Positions 23,064 to 31,335 of a stretch of DNA of 64,000 nt are shown in pieces; position 1 is the first letter of the stretch, and the number at the start of each line of letters is the position of its first letter. This DNA comes from Streptomyces sp. NBC_01428. GTDB lineage: Bacteria > Actinomycetota > Actinomycetes > Streptomycetales > Streptomycetaceae. Position numbers and translations under genes: made by a program. The stretch is from the NCBI RefSeq assembly GCF_036231965.1, contig NZ_CP109499.1:1488001-1552000 (forward strand), written 5' to 3'. The notes under the pieces are model-generated. The model was not told the DNA's origin. It worked only from the letters and a program-made list of their open reading frames with translations, and searched no databases.

Positions 23064-23615
23064 ATGATTACAACTGAGCAGAACGAGAAGCTGCGCGGCT
23101 GGTTCGCCGGCCGGCTGCCCGACGATCTCTTCGAGAGCCTCTCCGAGGTGACGGTCGACCGGGAGGAGATCACGGTGGTCGGCCGCATCCCCGAACCGAA
23201 GCTCGCCGAAGGCGCCTCGGACGCGGAGAAGTCGGCGGCACGGACGTCCCGTGTCCAGGAGTTCCGCGAGCGCACCCGCGAGGAGCGGGTGGCCGTGGCC
23301 CGGGAGGCGGAGCACCGCTTCCGCCGGAAGGTCTCCTGGGGTGTGGAGTGCGGTACCGAACGGGCTCTGTTCACGCACGTGGCCGCGCCGGTGATGACCC
23401 GGCTGCGCCAGCCGGAGCGCGAGGTCCTCGACACCCTCGTCGAGGCCGGGGTGGCCCGCAGCCGCAGCGACGCCCTCGCCTGGTGCGTGCGGCTCGTGCA
23501 GCGGAACACCGACGACTGGCTCGCCGACCTGCGGACCTCCCTGGAGCACGTGCGACAGGTCCGCTCCCAGGGCCCGGACACGGCACGGGAGGAGGCTTCC
23601 GGCGACGAGGAGTGA
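23064..23615 (+). CDS. protein of unknown function, charged and helical
   Basis: I do not recognise the family, though similar proteins are common in Streptomyces. The 183-residue soluble protein is rich in Glu and Arg. An N-terminal alpha/beta-like part (LRGWFAGRLPDDLFESLSEVTVDREEITVVGRI) is followed by a long charged helix (residues 55-95). Then comes SWGVECGTERALFTHVAAPVMTRLRQPEREVLDTLVEAGVARSRSDALAWCVRLV, which looks like a ribbon-helix-helix or antitoxin-like segment (SRSDALAWCVRLV). No catalytic motif is visible. ATG at 23064 is chosen; the upstream frame shows no coding character. Confidence 0.75.
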   Translation: MITTEQNEKLRGWFAGRLPDDLFESLSEVTVDREEITVVGRIPEPKLAEGASDAEKSAARTSRVQEFRERTREERVAVAREAEHRFRRKVSWGVECGTERALFTHVAAPVMTRLRQPEREVLDTLVEAGVARSRSDALAWCVRLVQRNTDDWLADLRTSLEHVRQVRSQGPDTAREEASGDEE

Positions 23616-23699
23616 CCCGTCCGCCCCGGCCTTGAACGGCCTGCCGCGGGGTACCGCGTCACACTGGCAAGGGATGCCGACGAGACGAGGTGGTCGCCC

Positions 23700-24527
23700 A
23701 TGAAGTTCGGAGTGTCGACGTTTCTCACGGACGAGGGGATCGGACCCGCGGCGCTGGGCCCGGCCCTGGAGGAGCGCGGGTTCGACGCGCTGCTGCTCGC
23801 GGAGCACTCGCACATTCCGGTCAGCCGGGAGACCCCCTACCCGGCCGGCGGCGAACTGCCGCGCGTGTACTACCGGACGCTGGACCCCTTCGTGGCGCTC
23901 GGCGCCGTCGCGGCCGTGACGAGTGAGCTGCTGCTGGGCACGGGCATCGCGCTCGTGGTCCAGCGCGACCCGATCAGCACGGCCAAGGAGGTCGCCTCCC
24001 TCGACCTCGTCTCCGGCGGACGCGCCGTGTTCGGGGTCGGCGCGGGCTGGAACCGCGAGGAGATGCGCAACCACGGAACGGATCCGACCCGTCGCGGCCG
24101 TCTCATGGACGAGCGAATCCGCGCCATGATCGAACTGTGGACGAAGGAACAGGCCGAGTTCCACGGCGAGTTCGTCGACTTCGACCCGGTCTTCCAGTGG
24201 CCCGAGCCCGTCCAGCGGCCGTATCCGCCGATCTGGGTCGGGGGTGACGGGGAGCACGCCTTCCGCCGGGTCGCCGAGTACGGCGCGGCCTGGATGCCGA
24301 CCGGAGTGCCGGCCGATCAACTGGGTGACCGGATCGACGAGTTGAGGAAGACGGCGGGAGACGGCCCGGACGTGGTGGTGTACGCGGGCCGGCACGACCG
24401 CGAGACCCTCGACCGGTACGCGGAACTCGGCGTCGACCGCGTCCTGCTGTACCTCCCGACCCGGCCCGGGGACGAGACCCTGCGGACCCTCGACGAACTG
24501 GCCGCCGCCGTGTCCTCGCACCGCTGA
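23700..24527 (+). CDS. LLM-class F420-dependent oxidoreductase
   Basis: The 275-residue luciferase-like TIM-barrel protein has the size and pattern of the F420 subfamily (TIGR03619-like). It has an N-terminal MKFGVSTF, AEHSHIPVSRET, LGTGIALVVQRDPISTAKEVASLDLVSGGRAVFGVGAGWNREE and PPIWVGGDG. Such enzymes move hydride between F420H2 and an organic substrate, which is not predictable here. ATG at 23700 has GAGGTGG upstream. A second F420-type gene follows 37 nt downstream, so the two may form an operon. Confidence 0.92.
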   Translation: MKFGVSTFLTDEGIGPAALGPALEERGFDALLLAEHSHIPVSRETPYPAGGELPRVYYRTLDPFVALGAVAAVTSELLLGTGIALVVQRDPISTAKEVASLDLVSGGRAVFGVGAGWNREEMRNHGTDPTRRGRLMDERIRAMIELWTKEQAEFHGEFVDFDPVFQWPEPVQRPYPPIWVGGDGEHAFRRVAEYGAAWMPTGVPADQLGDRIDELRKTAGDGPDVVVYAGRHDRETLDRYAELGVDRVLLYLPTRPGDETLRTLDELAAAVSSHR

Positions 24528-24564
24528 CGAGGCAGGGCCCGCCGCCGGACGACAGGAGCCGACC

Positions 24565-24999
24565 GTGCCGGACATGGACGAGGACGAGGCGCGCCGCCGC
24601 TTCCTTGCGGCGCGGGTGGCCCGGCTCGCGACCGTCGACGCGGAGGGGCGGCCCCATCTGGTGCCGCTCGTGTTCGCGGGGTGCGGTGGCGGGCTGGTGA
24701 GCGCCGTCGACCACAAACCAAAGCGGTCGCCGCTGCTGCGGCGGCTGCGCAACATCGCCGTGCATCCCGGTGTGTGTCTGCTCGTCGACCGCTATGACGA
24801 GGAGTGGGAGCGGTTGTGGTGGGTGCGGGTGGAGGGGGATGCGCGGGTGGTGGCGCCCGAGGATGCGGGGATCCATCCCGCAGCGGTGGGCGCGCTGCGG
24901 GAGAAGTACCCCCAGTACGGGGACCGGCCTCCCGACGGTCCCGTCATCGCGATCACCGTCCACCGGTGGCGCGGCTGGCAGGCGACGGGGGCCGCCTGA
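24565..24999 (+). CDS. PPOX-class F420-dependent oxidoreductase (split beta-barrel)
   Basis: The 144-residue FDOR-type protein has the N-terminal pattern ARRRFLAARVARLATVDAEGRPHLVPLVFA, KRSPLLRRLRNIAVHPGVCLLVDRYDEEWERLWWVRVEG and a C-terminal YPQY..RPPDGPVIAI. This matches the Rv0121-like group that binds F420 or flavin. The substrate is unknown. GTG at 24565 has AGGAG 7 nt upstream. It probably shares a transcript with the LLM gene. Confidence 0.9.
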   Translation: MPDMDEDEARRRFLAARVARLATVDAEGRPHLVPLVFAGCGGGLVSAVDHKPKRSPLLRRLRNIAVHPGVCLLVDRYDEEWERLWWVRVEGDARVVAPEDAGIHPAAVGALREKYPQYGDRPPDGPVIAITVHRWRGWQATGAA

Positions 25000-25039
25000 C
25001 CGCGGGGTTTTCGCCCCCTCCGCCCCTGCCCGTCCCGTT

Positions 25040-25061
25040 CCCGGGGGCTGCCGCCCCCGGG
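25040..25061 (+). terminator. hairpin terminator after the F420 genes
   Basis: A perfect 9-bp stem (CCCGGGGGC / GCCCCCGGG) around a TGCC loop lies 41 nt after the stop, within a dispersed Streptomyces-type intergenic repeat (see the adjacent repeat entry). Confidence 0.8.
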
Positions 25062-25112
25062 CCCCCGCTTCGGCCTGAACGGCCTCGTCCTCAATCGCCG
25101 GAGAGGCTGAAC
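25040..25112. repeat. dispersed Streptomyces intergenic repeat
   Basis: The string (hairpin, then gccccc-cttcggcctgaacggcctcgtcctcaatcgccggagaggctg) closely resembles a short intergenic element that I recall occurring many times in Streptomyces chromosomes, usually as cgtcctcaaacgccggacgggctg after genes. Only one copy is seen here. Confidence 0.5.
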
Positions 25113-25128
25113 TTTCCAGCGCCCCCGG

Positions 25129-26307
25129 TCAGTCGCGGATCGTTCGGGCGATGTCCAGGGTGAGGCGGTGCCAGGGGGTGCGGGGGTCGCGGCCCGTGAG
25201 GTCGTGGATGCGGCGCAGGCGGTACCGGAGGGACTGCGGATGCAGGTGCAGCACGCGGGCCGCCGCACTCGCGGACCCGGCGTCGAGGTACGCCGTCAAC
25301 GCCTCCAGCAGATGCCCGCGAGCGGCATCGGTGAGCGGCCCGAGCACCAGCCGGGCGATGTGGTCCGGCGCCGCGGCGGGCCGCGCGGCCAGCAGGGCGA
25401 GGACGTGCGCGTCGGCGTCGGTGAGGACGTGCCCGGTCCGGTGGGCGTGGGCCGGCGCGGTGTCGAGCGCGTCGGCGGCGAGCCGGTGCGCGACGGCGAC
25501 CCGGTCGAGGCTCTCGCCGGTGACGGCGCACCCGCGCCAGGCCCGCTCCCCCAGCACCGCCCCCGCCCGGCCGGCCGCCGCGACCGGCAGCAGCAGGACG
25601 GCCCGCGGCCCCCGCACCGTCGCGAGGGAGGTCACCTCGCCGGCGGCCGGAACCAGCGCGTCGAGCAGTGCCGACGCCGTGTCCTGGGCCAGGTCGGGCC
25701 GGTCCGGTGCGACGGGCTCGGCCACCAGCAGGCAGCAGGGGTCGGGGAGATGGATGCCGAGCCGGGCGGAGCGGTCGGTGAGCGCGCCCACCGAGGCGTG
25801 CCGTCCCGCGATCAGGTCGTCGAGCAGCAGCCGCAGCGCACGGTCCCGGTCACCCGACAGGTCCTCGCTGGTCGCGGCGTACGCGGTGGCCATCTCCTCG
25901 GAGAGGGTGTCCAGGGTGGCGAGCAGCATGCGGGCGAGCGCGAAGGCGTCGGAGGCGGCTAGGAGAGGGGCACGCGCCGCTACCTCCGCGGTGAGCACGG
26001 TACCGGCGACCCGGTAGGCACGCAGCACCGCTTGGACGGGCCGCCCGTCCGCCGCCCGGGCCGACGCGATGCCGCGGAAGCGCCGCAGATCGGCCGGGTC
26101 CAGGGTGCCGTCGGTGGCCCAGAGGTGGAGGAGCCGCTCCAGGCCCCAGGCGGCGATGGCCCGCACCTCGGGAAGGCGGGTGTCGTCGAGCGCCGCGTAC
26201 ACCGGGACCTGCTCGTGGATCGCCGCGACGATCGCCTCCACGACGCGCGGGTCGGCGACCATGTCCTGCCGGACCCGCTCACGGGCCTCGGACGGTTTGT
26301 TTGTCAC
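25129..26307 (-). CDS. PucR-family transcriptional regulator
   Basis: This 392-residue regulator has a GGDEF-like/CdaR-type central region and a C-terminal PucR helix-turn-helix (LTAYLDAGSASAAARVLHLHPQSLRYRLRRIHDLTG), the hallmark of this family of metabolite-responsive activators. It is divergent from the 2-hydroxyacid oxidase operon and probably controls it. The start is uncertain: GTG 26307 (TNKPSEARER) overlaps one of two TTGTCACAG repeats and lacks a clear Shine-Dalgarno. ATG 26262 (VADPRVV), with AGGA upstream, is a good alternative and would free the repeat to be an operator. Confidence 0.9.
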   Translation of the reverse strand: MTNKPSEARERVRQDMVADPRVVEAIVAAIHEQVPVYAALDDTRLPEVRAIAAWGLERLLHLWATDGTLDPADLRRFRGIASARAADGRPVQAVLRAYRVAGTVLTAEVAARAPLLAASDAFALARMLLATLDTLSEEMATAYAATSEDLSGDRDRALRLLLDDLIAGRHASVGALTDRSARLGIHLPDPCCLLVAEPVAPDRPDLAQDTASALLDALVPAAGEVTSLATVRGPRAVLLLPVAAAGRAGAVLGERAWRGCAVTGESLDRVAVAHRLAADALDTAPAHAHRTGHVLTDADAHVLALLAARPAAAPDHIARLVLGPLTDAARGHLLEALTAYLDAGSASAAARVLHLHPQSLRYRLRRIHDLTGRDPRTPWHRLTLDIARTIRD

Positions 26308-26364
26308 AGGGTGATGATTCCAGGCGTGTGATGTGCGCACCACGGTGGACGGGACTTGTCACAG
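26301..26364. promoter_or_regulatory. direct TTGTCACAG repeats in the divergent regulator/oxidase promoter
   Basis: Identical 9-mers TTGTCACAG occur at 26301-26309 and 26356-26364, start to start 55 bp, close to five helical turns. They may bind the PucR-type regulator. The first is also TGTCACA-N16-CGTG in the direction of the oxidase gene, one base away from the ECF41-type consensus. Confidence 0.45.
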
Positions 26365-26420
26365 TCGCCAGGATCGACGTCGTACAGCGCGGTCTCAGGG
26401 ACGAGAGGCGGGACGTACGG

Positions 26421-27590
26421 ATGGCGAAGCACTGGGCCGATTTCCAGTACGAGATCTATCTGAACGGGATGACGGGAGCCGTACCGCGGCTGCCGACCGA
26501 TCTGACGCGGCTGGAGGAGCTCACCGAGCAGCGGCTCGGACCTGGCCCGGTCGGCTATGTGGCGGGCAGCGCCGGCAACGGCAGCACGGCGCGGGCCAAC
26601 CGGGAGGCGCTCGACCGGCGCCGGATCGTGCCGCGCATGCTGCGTGACGTCCACGAACGCGACCTGTCCGTCGAGGTGTTGGGGCGTGCGCTGCCGGCGC
26701 CGATGGCGCTCGCGCCGGTCGGCGTGCTGTCGATCATGCACCCGGACGCGGAGACCGCCGCGGCTCGTGCGGCGGCCGCGCAGGGCGTGCCCTACATCCT
26801 GTCCTCCGCGTCCAGCACCCCCATGGAGCAGGTCGCCGAGGCGATGGGGGACGCCGAGCGCTGGTTCCAGCTGTACTGGGCGAAGGACCGCGAGGTCACC
26901 CGGAGTTTCCTGGAGCGGGCGAAGGCGGCCGGGTTCACCGCCCTGTTCGTCACGCTCGACACCCCGCTGCTGGCATGGCGGCCACGCGATCTGGACCAGG
27001 CGTACCTGCCGTTCCTGCACGGCGTGGGTACCGCCAACTACTTCTCGGACCCCGCGTTCCAGGCCGGTCTGGCCAAGCCGGTGCACGAGGACCCGAACGC
27101 GGCCGTGATGCACTTCGTGAGCATGTTCGCGGACCCCGGGAAGACCTGGCCCGACCTCGCGTTCCTCCGGGAGAACTGGGACGGGCCGATCGTCCTCAAG
27201 GGCATCCTGCACCCGAACGACGCCCGGCGGGCCGCCGAGGCCGGGATGGACGGCGTGGTGGTCTCCAACCACGGCGGCCGGCAGGTGGCCGGGTCGGTGG
27301 CGGCCGCCGACGCCCTGCCCCGCGTGGTGGACGCGGTGGGCAAGCGGATGACCGTCCTCTTCGACAGCGGGATCCGCACGGGCGACGACATCTTCAAGGC
27401 GCTGGCGCTCGGCGCCCGGGCGGTGCTCGTCGGACGGCCGTACGCGTACGGGCTGGGCCTCGACGGACAGGCCGGCGTCGAGCACGTGGTCCGCTGTCTG
27501 CTCGCCGAGTTCGACCTCACCCTCGCCCTGTCCGGGCACGCCCGCCCCGACACCCTCGGCCCCGACGACCTGATCGAGGAAACCGCATGA
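26421..27590 (+). CDS. FMN-dependent 2-hydroxyacid oxidase (lactate 2-monooxygenase-like)
   Basis: This 389-residue TIM-barrel flavoenzyme oxidises an L-2-hydroxyacid. Key features are the N-terminal YEIYLNG, VGVLSIMHPDAE, ILSSASSTPMEQV, FQLYWAKDRE, the catalytic-base region SNHGGRQ and the FMN-phosphate region FDSGIRTGDDIFKALALGA. The pattern, including the long FLHGVGTANYFSDPAFQ loop, resembles mycobacterial lactate 2-monooxygenase more than LldD. Lactate 2-monooxygenases yield acetate, CO2 and water. ATG at 26421 is chosen by family length. It overlaps the dehydrogenase gene by ATGA. Confidence 0.92.
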   Translation: MAKHWADFQYEIYLNGMTGAVPRLPTDLTRLEELTEQRLGPGPVGYVAGSAGNGSTARANREALDRRRIVPRMLRDVHERDLSVEVLGRALPAPMALAPVGVLSIMHPDAETAAARAAAAQGVPYILSSASSTPMEQVAEAMGDAERWFQLYWAKDREVTRSFLERAKAAGFTALFVTLDTPLLAWRPRDLDQAYLPFLHGVGTANYFSDPAFQAGLAKPVHEDPNAAVMHFVSMFADPGKTWPDLAFLRENWDGPIVLKGILHPNDARRAAEAGMDGVVVSNHGGRQVAGSVAAADALPRVVDAVGKRMTVLFDSGIRTGDDIFKALALGARAVLVGRPYAYGLGLDGQAGVEHVVRCLLAEFDLTLALSGHARPDTLGPDDLIEETA

Positions 27591-28561
27591 CCGTCACGAA
27601 GAACGTCCTGGCCGTCGTCTCCCCGCACGTCGGAGGCCGTACGGCGGGGGCCGCGCTCGCCACCCTCTTCCCCGGCGAGGTGCGTGTCACCGTCGTGGAG
27701 TCGACGGACGAGGACCCGGCGGCGCTGCGCGCGGCACACGTCATCATCACGGGTCTGGGTCCGGTGACCGCCGAGCACATCGCCGCCGCACCGGACCTGG
27801 AACTGGTGCAGTGCGCGAGTCACGGCTTCGACTACGTCGACCTGGACGCCGCGCGCGGACGGGGCGTGCCGGTGTGCAACATCGGCTCCAGCGGGGCCGA
27901 GAAGCAGAACGTGGCCGAGCAGACCTTCGCCCTCATGCTCGCTCTCGCCAAGCAACTGGTGCCCGCCCACACGGCGTTGACCGAGGCGGACTGGGCGCTG
28001 CCGCGGCTCCAGCAGTCGATCACCGAACTGTCCGGCAAGACGCTCGGCATCATCGGACTCGGCCACATCGGCGAGGAGGTCGCCCGGCGGGCCGTCGCCT
28101 TCGACATGAGCGTGGTCTACGCCGGTCCGAAGCCGGTCCCCGCCGAGACGGAGGCCCGGCTCGGCGCCCGCCACGTCGGACTCGACGAACTGCTGCGCAC
28201 GGCGGACTACGTGAGCCTGCACGCGCCGCTCACCGACGCGACCCGGCATCTGCTGAACGCGGAGCGGCTCGCGCTCCTCAAGCCGACCGCGTTCGTCGTC
28301 AACACCGCGCGGGGCGCCCTGATCGACCAGGACGCCCTCGCGGACGCGCTGCACGCGGGCGCCCTGGCCGGTGCCGGACTCGACGTCTTCGACCCCGAAC
28401 CGCCCACTCCCGCCCTGCGGTTGCTCAAGGCGCCGAACGTGGTGCTCTCGCCGCACGTCGCCGGTGTCACCCGGGAGACGCTCGTACGGATCGCGCTGGC
28501 CGCCGTGCAGAACGCCGCGGACTTCGTGGCGGGCAAGACGCCGCGGGACGTCGTCTCCTAG
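27587..28561 (+). CDS. D-2-hydroxyacid dehydrogenase (NAD(P)-dependent)
   Basis: This 324-residue dehydrogenase has a Rossmann motif GLGHIGEEV near residue 151. The catalytic Arg is in NTARGALID, the Glu in the DVFDPEPP region and the His in LSPHVAGVT, all in order. It interconverts a 2-oxoacid and a D-2-hydroxyacid. The ATGA overlap with the FMN oxidase gene gives tight coupling, suggesting that the two handle opposite enantiomers or successive steps of one substrate under the PucR-type regulator. The substrate is not predictable. Confidence 0.93.
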   Translation: MTVTKNVLAVVSPHVGGRTAGAALATLFPGEVRVTVVESTDEDPAALRAAHVIITGLGPVTAEHIAAAPDLELVQCASHGFDYVDLDAARGRGVPVCNIGSSGAEKQNVAEQTFALMLALAKQLVPAHTALTEADWALPRLQQSITELSGKTLGIIGLGHIGEEVARRAVAFDMSVVYAGPKPVPAETEARLGARHVGLDELLRTADYVSLHAPLTDATRHLLNAERLALLKPTAFVVNTARGALIDQDALADALHAGALAGAGLDVFDPEPPTPALRLLKAPNVVLSPHVAGVTRETLVRIALAAVQNAADFVAGKTPRDVVS

Positions 28562-28644
28562 ATCTGTTCCGCGACGTCCCGGCTGCCCGGCGACGGGCGC
28601 GTCCGAGACCCCGCCACCCCGTACGCCCCGCCACCCCGCGCACC

Positions 28645-28673
28645 GGGCCGGTCCGCCGCGGCGAGACCGGCCC
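28645..28673. terminator. hairpin between convergent genes
   Basis: A perfect 9-bp stem GGGCCGGTC / GACCGGCCC with an 11-nt loop lies 84 nt after the dehydrogenase stop and 18 nt before the end of the lectin-fusion gene. It is likely bidirectional. Confidence 0.75.
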
Positions 28674-28690
28674 GGAGGGGTTCGGTGGTC

Positions 28691-30781
28691 CTACGAGCCC
28701 GCTCCGAGCACGGCGTCGGCGGAGACGGCGGCGCCCTCGGGCTCGCCGGGAGCTCCGGTGACACCGGTGGCCGAGACCGTTCCTGTCGGATCCACGTCCA
28801 CCAACGGGTCGGTGAGTTCCCGGGTGTCGGGGAGCCGGATCGGCAGGGCGCCCGGTCCGGCCGGGCCCGGTGTGGCGGGACCCGGTGCGAGGGGCCGCGG
28901 TGGCGGTGTGGAGCGGTGGCCGTCGTCGACGGTCACCGACTTCGGCTCTCCCCCGGACACCTGCGGCCCGGTCCGCTCCGGCCCCGTCGTCCGCGCGTCG
29001 GCGGAGACACCGGTCGCGGGCGCCTCCGTGGGTTCGTCCGGTGCCTCGGAGCCGCCGTCCGCCGACGGGCCCCGACCGGTGGCCCCGGGCAGGGGGTTCG
29101 TCCCCACGACGGACTGGGAGTCGGGGCGGGGCGACGAGCCGTCGGTCCGCCACCGCTGGGCGTCGGATCCGTCACGGACCTTGACGAGCACATCGCCATT
29201 CGGGTCCGTGGACTCCGGAGCGACGGCCAGCCCGTCGTGCCAACGGGGCAGCAACTCCCCCTGCACCGTGAGGTCGTAGCGCATGTCCTTGCCGCGCTTC
29301 GCGTCCTCGGCGACGCAGCGGACGAGGAGGACGACACCGTTGTCGGCGTGCGAGTCGAGGCACAGGCCGGGATCGGCGACGCTGCGCAGCAGCCCGTCCT
29401 GCTCGTACGACCACTGCTGGGTCCAGGCGGACGAGCAGACCGCGAGCCTGGTCCCGACGCCCGCCTTGAGCGTCGTGCCCCGGATGTCGAGGCACAGGTC
29501 GGCGGCCAGGTTCCGCAGACGGGTGTGCTCCGCGGTCCCCGGCACGCCGGCCGGGGCGGAAGCGTCGGACCGCACCGGCGGAACCGGGGAGCCGGGGTCG
29601 GGCGCCAGGGTGCGGCTGCTGCTCGCGCCGGTGGTCGCCGCGGGGTCGGCTCCGCCGTCGTCGTTCGACCACAGGCTGACGGCGAGCACCGTCGCCAGCA
29701 GGGCGGCGGAGACCCCGGCCCCGGCGAGCAGCGCCTGCGAGGGCCGCTGTTCCGCCGGACGGGCCGCCCGGCGCCCGGGCGCCGCGATCTGCGCCAGCAG
29801 GCGATGACGTCCGCCGGATCCCGGCTCCGCTCCCGGCGCCGTCACGGGACGCGCGCGCCGACCGGGACGGCCGCTTCTCGCGGCGCGTCCCGCGGCGCTC
29901 TGCCGCCGCGCACCGAGCGGGGAGACGGTCCGGGGGCGCAGCGCTTGCCCCACCCGGCTCGGGCGGGACTCGAGATAGCGCCGTGCACCCCACCCCAGGA
30001 CCGCCTCCGCGAGGAGGAATCCCAAAGCCTCCTCGAAATCGCGGAGTTGCTCGGCTGCGTGCCGGCAGTAGGCGCACTCCCCGAGATGCAGCCGGACATC
30101 CGGCAACAAGGTGCCGCCGCGGCGAATCTGCACATCGAGCAGCCTGTTGTAGAAACCGCATTCCCTGCTCGGCGCGAGTTCCCGGTGGGCGCGCACCAGA
30201 CCTTCGCGGAATTGGTCGCGGGCCTGTTCCAGAGCGGCCGACGCGGTGTCCGTGTCCATGCCCGCCAGGCCGGCCGGGACGGATAGCGGCTCGGCTTCCA
30301 CCTCGGTGTGCCAGAGCAGGCAGCGGGCGAGTCCGGGAAGACCCAGGAATGCCCGTTCGGTGAGCCTCCGGTTTTCCGCCGTGAGGGTCTTGGCCGTGCG
30401 CATACCGCGGCCGCCCGCGGGTTTCCGCAGATCCGGAAGCGCGCCGGATATCCGCCCGTCCCCCGCCCAGTCCCTGACCGTGTCCCGCACGGTCACGAGG
30501 AACCGGGGCCGCAGCGCGAGGCCGGACTCGCCCTCCCCGAGCCGGCCCAGCACCTGGTGGAAAGCGGTCGCGGCGACCATGGCGGCGACGTCGGTCTGCG
30601 TGGCGAGGCAGATCACCGCGTAGTCGTACGTCGGCTGCCAGTGGCGGGCGGTCAGCAGGGCGACGGGGCGCGTCGCTTCGCCGTGCGGCCGGCCCCTGAG
30701 CAGGCCGGCGAGGTCCTCGTCGGACTCGCCGGGAACGCCACTGGGCGGATACGGGGGAAGCGGTGGGCGGGGGGTGTGCAC
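28691..30781 (-). CDS. sigma factor-like / ZAS zinc motif / transmembrane / ricin-lectin fusion protein
   Basis: This 696-residue protein has an unusual domain order. Residues 39-112 resemble ECF sigma region 2 (LTARHWQPTYDYAVICLA, FLVTVRDTVRDW). Residues 140-196 resemble region 4 (AFLGLPGLARCLLWHTEVEA, ALEQARDQFREGL). His232-xxx-Cys236-xx-Cys239 is an exact anti-sigma ZAS zinc motif. A membrane helix spans about 349-371. Residues 420-560 form a ricin-type beta-trefoil (WTQQWSYEQDG, AQRWRTDG), and a Pro-rich tail follows. Topology implies a lectin outside and a sigma/anti-sigma pair inside. GTG at 30781 has GGAAGGA upstream. RICIN-annotated proteins of this sort are known in Streptomyces, but the function is unproven. 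Confidence 0.85.
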   Translation of the reverse strand: MHTPRPPLPPYPPSGVPGESDEDLAGLLRGRPHGEATRPVALLTARHWQPTYDYAVICLATQTDVAAMVAATAFHQVLGRLGEGESGLALRPRFLVTVRDTVRDWAGDGRISGALPDLRKPAGGRGMRTAKTLTAENRRLTERAFLGLPGLARCLLWHTEVEAEPLSVPAGLAGMDTDTASAALEQARDQFREGLVRAHRELAPSRECGFYNRLLDVQIRRGGTLLPDVRLHLGECAYCRHAAEQLRDFEEALGFLLAEAVLGWGARRYLESRPSRVGQALRPRTVSPLGARRQSAAGRAARSGRPGRRARPVTAPGAEPGSGGRHRLLAQIAAPGRRAARPAEQRPSQALLAGAGVSAALLATVLAVSLWSNDDGGADPAATTGASSSRTLAPDPGSPVPPVRSDASAPAGVPGTAEHTRLRNLAADLCLDIRGTTLKAGVGTRLAVCSSAWTQQWSYEQDGLLRSVADPGLCLDSHADNGVVLLVRCVAEDAKRGKDMRYDLTVQGELLPRWHDGLAVAPESTDPNGDVLVKVRDGSDAQRWRTDGSSPRPDSQSVVGTNPLPGATGRGPSADGGSEAPDEPTEAPATGVSADARTTGPERTGPQVSGGEPKSVTVDDGHRSTPPPRPLAPGPATPGPAGPGALPIRLPDTRELTDPLVDVDPTGTVSATGVTGAPGEPEGAAVSADAVLGAGS

Positions 30782-30797
30782 GGAGCGGGTTCCTTCC

Positions 30798-31247
30798 GAG
30801 GCGCGTGGAGGCACGCGGAAAATACTGGCCCGCCGAAAAGGAGTCCTGATTGGTGTGTACCTTTTTGACGGAGCGCCGGGAAAACGGCCGGGGACGAAGG
30901 CCGTACGGCGACCGTCGGACAGGAGCCTTTCGAGCCCGTCGACAGCCGGGGATGACGAACAGCGATTCAGCCCCGGGCATTGACCAGGCGCAGGGGGATC
31001 ACCCTCGCACAACACGCTCGCGACCAACAAGACACATGGGCCACGGCGGCCTTATTGAAAGAATGTCAAAAGGCACGTCGGCAACACACCCGGATCGCAC
31101 CGGCATTCGATATTCATGCGCCCCGTGTGAACCGTATGCACCCGCCGGTGCCGCTCGCACGCTTCCGGCGCGCACGGCCTCGTAGTCCACTGGGGACCGG
31201 CCCTTCTCGGAGGCCCCGCGCGGAACGGCGGCTCTCCCGCGCGAAAC
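30798..31247. other. gene-free region, partly AT-richer, upstream of the lectin-fusion gene
   Basis: No convincing coding sequence is present; small open frames lack ribosome sites. The patch at 31020-31110 (ccttattgaaagaatgtcaa) is AT-richer than its surroundings and could hold the promoter of the lectin-fusion gene or a foreign remnant. I could not assign -35/-10 boxes. Confidence 0.4.
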
Positions 31248-31286
31248 GGCCGCCGACCCCGTTCCTCCCGCCCTCGGTCGGCGGCC
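31248..31286 (-). terminator. hairpin after the TIGR03086-like gene
   Basis: A perfect 11-bp stem (GGCCGCCGACC / GGTCGGCGGCC) with a 17-nt loop lies 50-90 nt past the stop of the metal-binding protein gene on the minus strand. Confidence 0.7.
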
Positions 31287-31335
31287 CGAGAGAGCCTCGC
31301 GCGGCGCGCGCCGGCGACCGGGTGCGCTCCGGACG

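Noticed and set aside
30850..31185. Small open frames in the AT-richer gap upstream of the lectin-fusion gene
   Set aside because: No Shine-Dalgarno, no codon bias and no recognisable motif.
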